Origin: Clostridia bacterium
GTDB lineage: Bacteria > Bacillota > Clostridia > TANB77 > CAG-508
NCBI GenBank assembly: GCA_017510525.1
Contig: JAFWNC010000026.1
Coordinates: 1 to 52,509, forward strand
DNA: 52,509 nt
Direction of reading: 5' to 3'
Shown here one piece after another: positions 23,990 to 31,763 of this stretch. Positions within the stretch are counted from its first letter, which is position 1, and every line of letters begins with the position of its first letter. Position numbers and translations under genes: made by a program. A model generated the notes under the pieces. That model was not told the origin of the DNA, did not search any database, and worked only from the letters and a program-made list of their open reading frames with translations.

Positions 23990-25750
23990 ATGGATTATTT
24001 AGAAATGTTAAAAAATTCGTTGGAAGAAAAGAAAAGGTTGTTAGAAGAATTACAACAAGACGAAGCAAGTAAAAAGAACAATAAGAAACAAATTGCACAA
24101 GTAAAAAAAGAAATAAAATCATTTGAATCATCAATTAAAAGAGAAGAAGAACAAAAGGCAAGAGAAAGTAAAGTTAAAGAATTAGAAGAAAAAATTCCTA
24201 GCGAAATTAAAGATACAATGGAATATCGTTTTGCAGTAGATGGTTATATACGACATAATTCAGGACCAAATGTTGGAAATATTACTGTAACTGAAGATGG
24301 TAAAGTTATATTTAAATATGGCGGTCTTGAAGAAGTAGATGATGGAAAACATGTAATGCAATTAAAAAATGGTTCTATATATTCATATGATGAAAGAAAA
24401 GCATATGATACTTACGATACTGGAGAAAACCTAACAAATCTTATAATTAGTATTCAAAAGATTGAACCTTATAGTAGAATGAGAGAAAAGTTTTCTGTTA
24501 CCGCTATGTGTAGAGGAAAAAAATGGTCTTATCAAGAAAATGATTTATACCAATGGAAAGATATTGCAGATATTAGCGAACTTCCTGTTGAAGAATTATT
24601 ATCAAAATATTCTGTAAGTACTGATTTACAACAATTTTTAAATGAGAATTTTACACCTATTCCAAAAATAGAACAAGTGCAAGAAAAATCATCAACAGAG
24701 CAAGAGGTGAAGCCTATTATTGCAGATGATGATATTTTGACTGTTGATGATTTAAAAACGCAATATACTTATGTATTTGATAGAGAGAGCGGAATTGTTA
24801 ATGCTAGAAAAGTAGAAAAAATAGAAGTTCCATATACATTACATTTACCAGATGGTACAACTGTTCAAAAAACAAGAGAAGAAAATGGAGAAGTATCAGA
24901 TTATTTGTTTTTTAAAGACAATAATGGTATAGTTACACCTATTCCTGAACTAAGCGAAAAAAAAGAAGGGGACATTAATGGAAGACATTATAAATCTTCA
25001 AGCACTTCTACTTATATTCAAAGTAGAAAAGGAAGTCACACTTTTGATGTATGGGAATGGGGATTTGATGTTAATGATAATGAAGATTTAGAACAAATAA
25101 ACAGATATGGGGAACCTTATAGATATGATAAGCATTATAGATATGTTACACTAGATGATTTGCAGAAACTTGTAAAAGTATTTGAATCTAGTGAGTTTAT
25201 TGATAAACCTTGGGGCGATTTATATCACAGAAACAAAGATGAAAATGGAAAACAGTGTATAAGACTGGTAGATTTAGCAGGTAATGTTCACTCAATAAAA
25301 GAAGGAGGAAAGGCTGGAGAAAAAGGTCTAAAAGAAAAAACATTTGGTCCTAGAGGAGATTATCAATTAAAAGTTGTTTATAAAGATAAAGAACCAGTAT
25401 ATGCATTATTCATGGGAGATAGTTATAGTAATCATCAAAAAGAATTTTGTACTGCTGATGAATTAAGAGAATGTTTTGAAAGGGAAAAAAGAGAATTCCA
25501 AAGATATGGTATTGATATGGATGAAGTTAGTTGTTTTGCTCATATGGAAGAAATTATAGAAAACTTTAACGAAACTTTTATGCAAGGGGATTTTGTACCT
25601 GTACTAGACAAGACTAAAACTAAAAAAGAGGACAAATCAGTAACTGAATTAGCGGAAGAATTATCCGAATTAACTGAAACAGAACAAAAAGCAAAACAAT
25701 TATTAGAGCAATATGAACATCAATTGCCTAATAACGACAAAGAAATTTAG
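23990..25750 (+). CDS. Large protein with N-terminal coiled coil, unknown function
   Basis: The protein has 586 residues. A strongly charged coiled coil (about 1-75; LKNSLEEKKRLLEELQQDEA) is followed by two mixed alpha/beta segments. The second is rich in Trp and Tyr (SHTFDVWEWGFDVNDNED, KPWGDLYHRNKDENGKQ, DYQLKVVYKDKEPVYALFMG). A short helical C-terminus (VTELAEELSELTETEQKAKQ) completes it. No signal peptide, membrane helix or catalytic motif was recognised. It forms an operon with the next gene (11 bases apart). Codon use is more A-rich than in the chromosome-like genes, consistent with an acquired module. No function can be named. Confidence 0.7.
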   Translation: MDYLEMLKNSLEEKKRLLEELQQDEASKKNNKKQIAQVKKEIKSFESSIKREEEQKARESKVKELEEKIPSEIKDTMEYRFAVDGYIRHNSGPNVGNITVTEDGKVIFKYGGLEEVDDGKHVMQLKNGSIYSYDERKAYDTYDTGENLTNLIISIQKIEPYSRMREKFSVTAMCRGKKWSYQENDLYQWKDIADISELPVEELLSKYSVSTDLQQFLNENFTPIPKIEQVQEKSSTEQEVKPIIADDDILTVDDLKTQYTYVFDRESGIVNARKVEKIEVPYTLHLPDGTTVQKTREENGEVSDYLFFKDNNGIVTPIPELSEKKEGDINGRHYKSSSTSTYIQSRKGSHTFDVWEWGFDVNDNEDLEQINRYGEPYRYDKHYRYVTLDDLQKLVKVFESSEFIDKPWGDLYHRNKDENGKQCIRLVDLAGNVHSIKEGGKAGEKGLKEKTFGPRGDYQLKVVYKDKEPVYALFMGDSYSNHQKEFCTADELRECFEREKREFQRYGIDMDEVSCFAHMEEIIENFNETFMQGDFVPVLDKTKTKKEDKSVTELAEELSELTETEQKAKQLLEQYEHQLPNNDKEI

Positions 25751-25761
25751 GAGGAATTATT

Positions 25762-26142
25762 ATGGTTGAAAATCCTTATGAAAAATCTTTAACAAATGTC
25801 AATAACAGTATATTTGGTAGAATAAAATGCTTTTTTAGAAACTTATTTAATAAAAATAAGCTAGAAAAAAATATTGTTACTGAAAATGTTATAGAGGAAA
25901 GAAATATTCAAGCCGACAATGGTAATTATATTGAAAATATCAAAATCCCTGTAAAAAAAATAAACCTTAGATTACAAAAAATGAGTAAAGATTTAGAAAG
26001 TGGAAAAATTATAGAAGAAGATTTGTGCGAACAAGAATTGCAGGAACTAAGAGAGTATTATATTCAACAAATAGAAGTAAAAAAACAAAGTATTGAAAAT
26101 TATAAAAATAGAATAGTAAAAATAAAAGCTCAACTAATTTAA
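25762..26142 (+). CDS. Small coiled-coil protein, second gene of an orphan pair
   Basis: The protein has 126 residues. A basic-aromatic N-terminal patch (GRIKCFFRNLFNKNKLEKN) could bind a membrane surface. The second half is helical and charged (VKKINLRLQKMSKDLESGKI, CEQELQELREYYIQQIEVKK) and likely a coiled coil. It starts 11 bases after the 586-residue protein with AGGAGG at good spacing, so the two are co-transcribed and probably interact through their coiled coils (inference). Family unknown. Confidence 0.65.
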   Translation: MVENPYEKSLTNVNNSIFGRIKCFFRNLFNKNKLEKNIVTENVIEERNIQADNGNYIENIKIPVKKINLRLQKMSKDLESGKIIEEDLCEQELQELREYYIQQIEVKKQSIENYKNRIVKIKAQLI

Positions 26143-26144
26143 AT

Positions 26145-26184
26145 AAAAGCACTTCTGCTAAAAGTAAGCAGTTGTGCTTTTTTT
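26145..26184 (+). terminator. Terminator of the orphan pair; quiet 230 bases follow
   Basis: AAAGCACTTCTGCT / AGCAGTTGTGCTTTTTTT stem. From here to about 26410 the sequence is AT-rich with no gene, repeat or promoter that can be supported. Confidence 0.85.
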
Positions 26185-26413
26185 GTCTGTGATATGTCGA
26201 TAACAGGTATACAAATTTTACATTATTGTTTCTTTTATTCGCAAGAGGGTTATTTTTAATTTTATTTTCTACTTATTTCCAATTTTTATTTATTTTCTCA
26301 AAAAATCTCATATAATCTCATTAAATATCATTCTATTTTCCCACCAAAAATGGATTTTAAAAATTTATAATGTTATTGACAAGTTTCGACAAACTTTGCA
26401 ATAGTTTTGTTTT

Positions 26414-26441
26414 GGACCTGGGGACGTCCATTAAAAGTCTA
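26414..26441 (+). repeat. R1-like palindrome, left flank of the RAYT gene
   Basis: GGACCTGGGGACGTCCATTA then AAAGTCTA. It differs from standard R1 in GACGTCC (not GACGACC) and in ends based on GAC/GTC (not GAAC/GTTC). It is inverted relative to the copy at 27314-27343. Confidence 0.85.
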
Positions 26442-26445
26442 ACTC

Positions 26446-26538
26446 TTGCAAATTTATAAAATATGTAGTATTATAGTATAAATAAATTTGGGGGCATATT
26501 ATAAAACCTAATCCATGATTAGGTTATTATGATATGCT
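26446..26538 (+). promoter_or_regulatory. RAYT promoter and 5' leader hairpin
   Basis: TTGCAA-17-TATTAT starts five bases after the R1-like copy. 26494-26513 (GCATATTATAAAACCTAATC) pairs imperfectly with 26517-26537 around a CAT loop, making a long stem before the AAGGAGG. IS200-family transposase mRNAs are known to carry 5' hairpins that limit translation; this one may do the same. Confidence 0.55.
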
Positions 26539-26565
26539 CTCTATTTTTTATATTAAGGAGGAACT

Positions 26566-27324
26566 ATGTCGAGAATATCAAGAAAATGTTTAGATACAAT
26601 ATATTATCATGTAATGACGCAAGGGATAAACAAAGAAAATATTTTTGAAAAGAAATATATGAAAACGAAATACATAAGATTATTTTTTGAAAAATCTAAA
26701 ATCAATGGAATATCTATAATTGCATATTGTATTATGGACAATCATGCACATATATTAGTAAAATCTATGGAAAGTACAAAACTATCAAAAATGATGTCAC
26801 AAGTAAATTCAGCATATGGCAAATTTTATAATAGTAAAAAAGATAGAACAGGTTATGTATTTAGGGACAGGTATAGAGCAGAGCCGATAATAAATAATAG
26901 CCATTTAAAAAATTGCATAAAATATATTCATGAAAATCCTGTTAAAGCAAAAATAGTTTCAAAATGTGGTGATTATGAGTTTTCAAGTCATAATAGTTTT
27001 ATTACAAATTCAGTGGATAGTAGAATCATCTTTTATGTTTATGGAGATGATATAGACTATTTGGATAAAATTTCAGGTGAATATGAAGAATGTAATTTTA
27101 TAGATGCGTTCAATGAATTTGGTGAAATATTCAAAGAGGATTTTGAACAAATATGTGAAGAGTATAAAGGGATAAATTTCAAAAATGAAGAAAATGTATT
27201 CAAAGTTTCAAGAGAATTAAAAATAAGAAGTAGAGCTAATGATAATATGATAATGGATTTTATGGGAATAAAAAGAGCAACATATTACAATATTTTAAAA
27301 AGACAAAGAAATTTAGACTTTTAA
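26566..27324 (+). CDS. REP-associated tyrosine transposase (RAYT, Y1/IS200-like)
   Basis: This 252-residue HUH nuclease has a Y1_Tnp domain: YYHVMTQGINKENIFE, the HUH motif in MDNHAHILVKS, and the helix with the active Tyr (MMSQVNSAYGKFYNSKK), then the RAYT-typical VFRDRYRAEPI and CIKYIHENPVKAKIV. The C-terminal part (SRELKIRSRANDNMIMDFMG) looks like a small DNA-binding helix-turn-helix. It would cleave single-stranded REP hairpins and strand-transfer them. It lies between inverted R1-like repeats, and its last codons and stop are inside the right repeat. AAGGAGG precedes the ATG. Confidence 0.9.
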   Translation: MSRISRKCLDTIYYHVMTQGINKENIFEKKYMKTKYIRLFFEKSKINGISIIAYCIMDNHAHILVKSMESTKLSKMMSQVNSAYGKFYNSKKDRTGYVFRDRYRAEPIINNSHLKNCIKYIHENPVKAKIVSKCGDYEFSSHNSFITNSVDSRIIFYVYGDDIDYLDKISGEYEECNFIDAFNEFGEIFKEDFEQICEEYKGINFKNEENVFKVSRELKIRSRANDNMIMDFMGIKRATYYNILKRQRNLDF

Positions 27325-27343
27325 TGGACGTCCCCAAAGTCTA
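27314..27343 (-). repeat. R1-like palindrome, right flank of the RAYT gene
   Basis: TAGACTTTTAATGGACGTCC then CCAAAGTCTA, the inverted partner of 26414-26441. It overlaps the final codons and stop of the transposase gene. Confidence 0.85.
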
Positions 27344-27389
27344 GAAAAAACCGTTAACCAAATTTTAAAAACATAAGGAGGAAAACAAC

Positions 27390-27779
27390 ATGATTAGATT
27401 TAAAAATCTTGGAAGAAAACGGAAACTTGGAATAGTTTACGCAGACGATGTACCTTTAGTACTTATTGATCCAACTTCTGAAGGTTTCTTTGAGAATGTC
27501 CTTGGATATGTTACAGAGAATGAAAAAGTTCAGACATTTATTGAAGCAATCAAAGAAGTAAAAGAGGAAGGCGTTAAGCCTTTTTTGAAACCTATCTTTG
27601 ATCCTTCATTGGATGGCAAAGATGTGGTTTTTAAAGCCGGAAGAACTCCAGCGGTTGGACATTCTTATAATTTTTGGAAACAGAAAGCTGAAAAAATGCA
27701 GACTGTGCAAGAGAAAAAATGGAGTGTTGGTTCAAAGCATCAGTACTACGCATTCCTTGTCTGGATGGTTAATAGCTAA
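27390..27779 (+). CDS. Unknown protein, N-terminal half before an in-frame stop
   Basis: 129 residues are open before a TAA at 27777-27779 (RFKNLGRKRKLGIVYADDVP, PLVLIDPTSEGFFENVLGYV, FKAGRTPAVGHSYNFWKQKA). The same frame continues after the stop to 28094, so the original gene was about 233 codons. Base composition is less AT-rich than that of its neighbours (more C and G), suggesting separate ancestry. AAGGAGG precedes the ATG. Function not recognised; no membrane or signal segment. Confidence 0.65.
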   Translation: MIRFKNLGRKRKLGIVYADDVPLVLIDPTSEGFFENVLGYVTENEKVQTFIEAIKEVKEEGVKPFLKPIFDPSLDGKDVVFKAGRTPAVGHSYNFWKQKAEKMQTVQEKKWSVGSKHQYYAFLVWMVNS

Positions 27780-28094
27780 AAAAAGAAGGGATGGACTATC
27801 GAGAAATCACTGGATGCTGTTGTTTGTTGCTCGAAACAGTTGGGACACTACTGGGATTCTGCAGATGCACTTCATGATTTCGAAACTACAGGAAGCAGAA
27901 AAGTTTGTGGGGTTTATGACCTTGCAAATACAAGCAAAATGCTTCCTAGCACAAGCAAAGAAGATGGCGGCTTTTGGCTTGCAGGTAGTGACTTTGTTGA
28001 GCATAGTGGATACTTTCCTCTCACGAACCTCAGCCATTACGATTCTGTTGATACCGATTATGGCTATGGCGTTGGCTGGCTTGTACTTTCGTAA
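27780..28094 (+). pseudogene. In-frame C-terminal half of the interrupted unknown gene
   Basis: In the same frame as 27390-27779 after TAA: KKKGWTIEKSLDAVVCCSKQ, LGHYWDSADALHDFETTG, TSKEDGGFWLAGSDFVEH and YGYGVGWLVLS to the stop at 28094. The GGFWLAGS and YGVGWLVL strings recall, loosely, lectin-like (DUF6273/FGE-type) endings such as the one in the pilin-like gene. Confidence 0.65.
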
Positions 28095-28185
28095 CACAGT
28101 CTACTTAAAAATTCCAAATGAGATGGGACTTGCTTATTTGCAAGTCCCATCTTAATGTCAGTGGGTAAATAATCTGTATTAAAAA

Positions 28186-28254
28186 ATAAGTATTCGTTTA
28201 AATAAAATAGTAAATCATATGAAAAATAAAGAAAAAATAAGGAAATCGGCTTTA
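28186..28254. repeat. 69-base duplicated intergenic segment, copy 1 (interrupted by R1)
   Basis: It matches 30483-30551 with four mismatches. Copy 2 goes on into TGTCGATTTTTTT and forms a weak terminator. Here the match ends at AAATCGGCTTTA and an R1 cluster begins two bases later, so this copy shows an R1 insertion or junction point. Confidence 0.8.
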
Positions 28255-28255
28255 T

Positions 28256-28364
28256 GAACTTGGGGACGACCATTAATAGTTCAAAGAAAGCTGAACTTTT
28301 GATGGTCGTCCCTTAGTTCAATAGTTCAAAGAAAGCTGAACTTTTGATGGTCGTCCCTTAGTTC
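28256..28364. repeat. R1 cluster: one forward and two reverse copies
   Basis: Units are 28256-28282 (+), 28293-28319 (-) and 28338-28364 (-), joined by AAAGAAAGCT. The segment with the reverse unit is tandemly duplicated with a 45-base period. The +/- pair with the same spacer recurs at 29897-29960. This is the paired arrangement typical of REP doublets. Confidence 0.9.
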
Positions 28365-28366
28365 AT

Positions 28367-28498
28367 AAACTCTTGGATTTTACCGAAAATCCAAGAAATA
28401 TTGCAGATCCTTGGTATACGGGTGATTTTATTACGACTTATTATGATATAGTTTATGGATGTGAAGAATTTTTAAAATATATAATTAAAAAAGATTAG
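28367..28498 (+). pseudogene. C-terminal fragment of a low-molecular-weight tyrosine phosphatase gene
   Basis: The open frame reads KLLDFTENPRNIADPWYTGD, FITTYYDIVYGCEEFLKY and a stop. It matches the last about 40 residues of the intact phosphatase at 45732-46193 (KLLDFTSNTRDIADPWYTGD). The N-terminal three quarters with the active site are missing. The fragment begins two bases after the last R1 unit. Confidence 0.85.
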
Positions 28499-28522
28499 TA
28501 CATTATACTTTGGAGGAGATTT

Positions 28523-29449
28523 ATGTGTGATACAGTAGGCAAAATAGGTAACAAAAAACGTTTTTCAATGTTTGCAAAAAATAGTGATAGACAGTATGAT
28601 GAACCACAAGTTATGGTTTATATCGAAGCAAAAGAAAATACAGATAGAAAGTTAAAAGCAACATATATTGAAATAGAACAGGTCAAACATACACATGCAA
28701 TATTAATATCAAAACCTACTTGGATGTGGGGAGCAGAAATGGGAGTGAATGATTGTGGAGTATGTATTGGCAATGAAGCTATTTCTACTAAAACAGCTAA
28801 AGAAAATAAAGAAGCTTTAATAGGAATGGATTTAGTTAGATTAGGACTTGAAAGAGCAGCATCGGCTAAAGAAGCTTTAAATATAATAATAGAATTATTA
28901 CTAAAATATGGACAAGGTGGAAATTGTGGTTATAAAAAAGAAGAATATTATGATAATTCGTTTTTAATTATGGATAGAAATGAATTATATATTTTAGAAA
29001 CTGTAGGAAAAAACTATGCTATAAAAAGGGAAAAGTCTGCCACTATATCAAATTGTCTATCAATCTCAAATGCAGATATTTATAATGATGTTAGAAACTT
29101 TAAGAAAAAATATACGGACAGTCCTAAAAAGAATGCTAATGTCAGAAAAAGAACTACATATAGGAAACTTTTATTAGCAAAAGATGAAGAAGATTTATTT
29201 AAAATTATGAGGGCACATTCTAAAAAAGATGCTTGTAGCATATGTATGCATGGAGAATATGAAAGTACAAATTCAATGGTTGTAATATTAAAAGACAAGC
29301 CTGAAATTCATTTTACCGGGTGTCCGAATCCATGTCAATCAGAGTATATTAAATACATATTTGGAAATGAATTGGTTTATCCAATAGTAAATGAAGAAAA
29401 TCAGGACAATTGTGATTTTTGGAAAAGTAAAAGATATAGTAAATTATAA
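28523..29449 (+). CDS. Secernin/C69-type Ntn hydrolase (putative dipeptidase or amide hydrolase)
   Basis: This 308-residue protein starts MCDTVGKIGNKKRFSMFAKN, with SDRQYDEPQV following: the C69/secernin pattern where Cys2 becomes the N-terminal nucleophile after Met removal and the NSDR segment lines the site. Further blocks are MWGAEMGVNDCGVCIGNEAI and YYDNSFLIMDRNELYILETV. It is shorter than full secernins (about 400), and the C-terminus may be reduced. Probable activity is cleavage of a dipeptide or linear amide; the substrate is unknown. Own GGAGGAG site; the broken phosphatase tail lies just upstream. Confidence 0.78.
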   Translation: MCDTVGKIGNKKRFSMFAKNSDRQYDEPQVMVYIEAKENTDRKLKATYIEIEQVKHTHAILISKPTWMWGAEMGVNDCGVCIGNEAISTKTAKENKEALIGMDLVRLGLERAASAKEALNIIIELLLKYGQGGNCGYKKEEYYDNSFLIMDRNELYILETVGKNYAIKREKSATISNCLSISNADIYNDVRNFKKKYTDSPKKNANVRKRTTYRKLLLAKDEEDLFKIMRAHSKKDACSICMHGEYESTNSMVVILKDKPEIHFTGCPNPCQSEYIKYIFGNELVYPIVNEENQDNCDFWKSKRYSKL

Positions 29450-29513
29450 AGATTTATAGAAAACTTAATTGTATAGATAAAACAGGAGAATGAGATAGAA
29501 TAAAGAATTTTTT

Positions 29514-29540
29514 GAACTTTTAATGGTCGTCCCCAAGTAT
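29514..29540 (-). repeat. R1 palindromic repeat
   Basis: GAACTTTTAATGGTCGTCCC then CAAGTAT, between the C69 gene and the promoter of the 55-residue gene. Confidence 0.85.
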
Positions 29541-29564
29541 ATTACAGTTATTGTTTACGTAAAG

Positions 29565-29656
29565 TTGCAAAAACTAGAAATATATGGTATAATTATAATA
29601 TAACGATTTTACATTAAATTTTTACCTCAATGAGGTAGATACGAGAAAGGGGAATT
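29565..29656 (+). promoter_or_regulatory. Promoter and hairpin leader of the 55-residue gene
   Basis: TTGCAA-17-TATAAT (29588-29593). The leader has a perfect TACCTC-AAT-GAGGTA hairpin about 20 bases before AAAGGGG. A 19-base segment just upstream (TTGTTTACGTAAAGTTGCA) recurs at 50169-50187. Similar in plan to the L1 leaders but with a different sequence. Confidence 0.65.
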
Positions 29657-29659
29657 TTT

Positions 29660-29827
29660 ATGTATTACGACGAAGAAAAAGAAAAAGCCGAATCTTTATT
29701 GGTAACAGTTATCGTTGCAAATATTGTGTTTTTTATTGGTATAGTCTTAGTGTTAGCTGGTGTACCAGGCTTTGCTGATACTTCGGTAAGTGAAGCATCA
29801 ATACAAACAACAATACAAGCAGAATGA
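29660..29827 (+). CDS. Small single-helix membrane protein (55 residues)
   Basis: It begins MYYDEEKEKAESLLVTVIVA and carries one hydrophobic helix (LVTVIVANIVFFIGIVLVLA), then a short polar tail ending IQTTIQAE. The N-terminus is acidic and charged. It is a credible gene because it has a consensus promoter, a hairpin leader, a ribosome binding site (AAAGGGG) at correct spacing and its own terminator. Function unknown; a small regulator or toxin-like membrane peptide is possible but nothing shows it. Confidence 0.7.
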   Translation: MYYDEEKEKAESLLVTVIVANIVFFIGIVLVLAGVPGFADTSVSEASIQTTIQAE

Positions 29828-29856
29828 GGAATAATTTCCTATAAAAATTCTTTTTT

Positions 29857-29895
29857 GGAAAACTACTCGCTTAAAAGCGGGTAGTTTTCTTTTTG
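29857..29895 (+). terminator. Terminator of the 55-residue gene
   Basis: AAAACTACTCGC / GCGGGTAGTTTT stem then CTTTTTG. Confidence 0.85.
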
Positions 29896-29896
29896 T

Positions 29897-29960
29897 GAAC
29901 TTGGGGACGACCATTAATAGTTCAAAGAAAGCTGAACTTTTGATGGTCGTCCCTTAGTTC
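29897..29960. repeat. R1 doublet (+ and - copies)
   Basis: 29897-29923 (+) and 29934-29960 (-), separated by AAAGAAAGCT, identical in plan to 28256-28319. The next -35 box begins at 29965, four bases later. Confidence 0.9.
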
Positions 29961-29964
29961 AAAG

Positions 29965-30088
29965 TTGCGAAAATTAGAAATTTGTGTTATAATGCGAATA
30001 TTCTAGGGAATTCTAGACTTAATTTTATAATCTCCTTAGGGAGTTTAACATATGTAACACGTAGACATCAATACTTTTAAGAAGGGGA
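29965..30088 (+). promoter_or_regulatory. L1 leader, copy B: promoter plus conserved 5' UTR
   Basis: TTGCGA-17-TATAAT (29988-29993), seven bases, then TTCTAG. Hairpin 1 is TCTAG-GGAATT-CTAGA (loop changed, stem kept); hairpin 2 is CTCC-TTAG-GGAG; then CATATGTAACACGTAGACAT and GAAGGGGA. CTCCTT can pair with AAGGGG using one wobble. Confidence 0.82.
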
Positions 30089-30093
30089 TTTTT

Positions 30094-30399
30094 ATGAAAA
30101 TTACAATTGATGTTAGCAATTTTTCAGATTATACGCGAGTATGCTTAGCTGAAGAATTAAAGGATGCCGATTCTTTAAGGACTTTATCAAAAGTTGGTGG
30201 AGACTTAAATGTACGATTAGCTCTTGCTGAGAATGATCATACACCAGCGGATGTATTAGATAAACTTTCAGACGATGAAGATGCTGAAGTACGGTATTGG
30301 GTTGTAGAAAATGCTAATACTACGAAAAATACCATTATAAAGCTTGCAGAGGATAAGAATTCCGAGGTCAGAAAAAAAGCAAGAGAAAAACTCAATTAA
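30094..30399 (+). CDS. Short alpha-helical repeat (HEAT/LRV-like) protein
   Basis: The protein has 101 residues. Three helical repeats are visible: VRLALAENDHTPADVLDKLS, DDEDAEVRYWVVENANTTKN and DKNSEVRKKAREKLN. This is the pattern of leucine-rich repeat variant/HEAT proteins, where D-x-V-R starts a helix. Soluble and acidic; likely a protein-binding adaptor. Stand-alone unit with the L1 leader and its own terminator. Confidence 0.72.
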   Translation: MKITIDVSNFSDYTRVCLAEELKDADSLRTLSKVGGDLNVRLALAENDHTPADVLDKLSDDEDAEVRYWVVENANTTKNTIIKLAEDKNSEVRKKAREKLN

Positions 30400-30404
30400 A
30401 TTTT

Positions 30405-30440
30405 CAAGAGCTCATCTGTTAATAACAGGTGAGCTTTTAT
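30405..30440 (+). terminator. Terminator
   Basis: GAGCTCATCTGTT / AACAGGTGAGCTTTT stem. Confidence 0.85.
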
Positions 30441-30482
30441 AATAAAAATTATTGAAAAGATTTTATTTTGAATTTTTAAATT

Positions 30483-30551
30483 ATAAGCATTCATTTAAAT
30501 AAAATAGTAAATCACGTGAAAAATAAAGAAAAAATAAGGAAATCGGCTTTA
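30483..30551. repeat. 69-base duplicated intergenic segment, copy 2 (uninterrupted)
   Basis: It matches 28186-28254 and continues into a weak terminator (AAATCG ... CGATTTTTTT). Apart from this and the terminator at 30405, the roughly 300 bases before the fic gene hold only its promoter. Confidence 0.8.
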
Positions 30552-30652
30552 ATGTCGATTTTTTTATTTATTTGCTGTTGAATGTATTTTTGTTTTATGA
30601 TAATATCACAGTGGGAAAATGAGTTTTAATACAATAAATATTATGATATTTA

Positions 30653-30680
30653 TTGTTATATTATTAAGTTTTGATATAAT
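30653..30680 (+). promoter_or_regulatory. SigA-type promoter of the fic gene
   Basis: TTGTTA-16-TATAAT, 24 bases upstream of the ATG. Confidence 0.6.
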
Positions 30681-30703
30681 ACATATATGATTGGAGGTTT
30701 CAA

Positions 30704-31699
30704 ATGGAAAAAAATTATCCGCCATATACTATAACTAATAAAATGTTAAATTATATATCAGATATAATGAAGAAAATTGGAGAAGCAAATTTTTTTGAAA
30801 ACTTAAATAAATATCCTGAATTAAGAAGAAAATCAAGAATCAGGTCAATTCATTCCTCACTTGCTATTGAAAATAATCAATTATCTTTGTTTCAAGTTGA
30901 AGATGTTATAAATGGAAAACCTGTAATTGGAGAACAAAAAGATATTCAAGAAGTAAAAAATGCTTATGAGGCTTATGAACAAATTGAGAAAGTAAATCCT
31001 TACTCTGTAGAAGATTTAAAGAAAATACATGGAGTATTAACTTTCTTAATTGAAAAAGATGCTGGTAAGTTTAGAAATCATGGAGAAGGTGTTTTTGATG
31101 GAGATATACAAATATTTATGGCTCCACCTCATACTATGGTTCCAGAGTTAATGGATAATTTATTTAATTGGATGAATGAAGTAAAAGACACAATAAATCC
31201 ACTTATTCTATCTTCAATATTTCATTATGAATTTGTTTTTATACATCCTTTTCATGATGGAAATGGAAGAACTGCAAGATTATGGCAAACTGCAATTTTA
31301 TCACATTGGGAAAAGGTATTTGCTTATTTACCTATTGAAAGTATGATAAAGAAAAATCAAGAAGAATATTATACAGCTATACAAAATTGCAATAACCTTG
31401 GAGAATCAACTGAATTTATAGAGTTTATGTTAAAAATAATAGATGATACTATTGATGAAATGATGAACTCAAAAGAAATGAAGGATAAATCACAATTACT
31501 ACTTTCTGAAAATGAAATAAAAATAATTGAATGTATCAAAAAAAATGTTTTGATAGGAGCTAAAGAAATAATTGAAGAAACTAACATTGCAGATAGAACT
31601 GCCAGAAGAATACTAAAAAAACTACTAGATAACAATACTATTGAAGCAGTTAGTACAAGTGAAAACGATCCTAATAAAAAGTACAAAATGACAGACTAA
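30704..31699 (+). CDS. Fic-family protein (class II, putative AMP transferase)
   Basis: This 331-residue protein has the Fic core HPFHDGNGRTAR at 181-192 with the catalytic His181. The N-terminal inhibitory motif SSLAIENN (Ser52...Glu56-Asn57) fits the S/T-x-x-x-E-G/N alpha-inhibitor of class II Fic proteins, so activity is probably self-limited. The C-terminus (about 265-331) is a winged-helix segment (IGAKEIIEETNIADRTARRI). Fic enzymes transfer AMP from ATP to target proteins; the target here is unknown. It lies 64 bases upstream of a CBASS pair, which may be chance or a defence link. Confidence 0.9.
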   Translation: MEKNYPPYTITNKMLNYISDIMKKIGEANFFENLNKYPELRRKSRIRSIHSSLAIENNQLSLFQVEDVINGKPVIGEQKDIQEVKNAYEAYEQIEKVNPYSVEDLKKIHGVLTFLIEKDAGKFRNHGEGVFDGDIQIFMAPPHTMVPELMDNLFNWMNEVKDTINPLILSSIFHYEFVFIHPFHDGNGRTARLWQTAILSHWEKVFAYLPIESMIKKNQEEYYTAIQNCNNLGESTEFIEFMLKIIDDTIDEMMNSKEMKDKSQLLLSENEIKIIECIKKNVLIGAKEIIEETNIADRTARRILKKLLDNNTIEAVSTSENDPNKKYKMTD

Positions 31700-31763
31700 T
31701 GGCAGAGTGATGGCAGAGCAATAAATATCATTTAAAACGAAAACATGAAAGGTAGAAATATAC

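Noticed and set aside
27598..28155. 185-codon open frame overlapping the interrupted unknown gene
   Set aside because: It is a shadow frame; the 27390 frame carries on after the TAA with coherent composition and has the AAGGAGG start.
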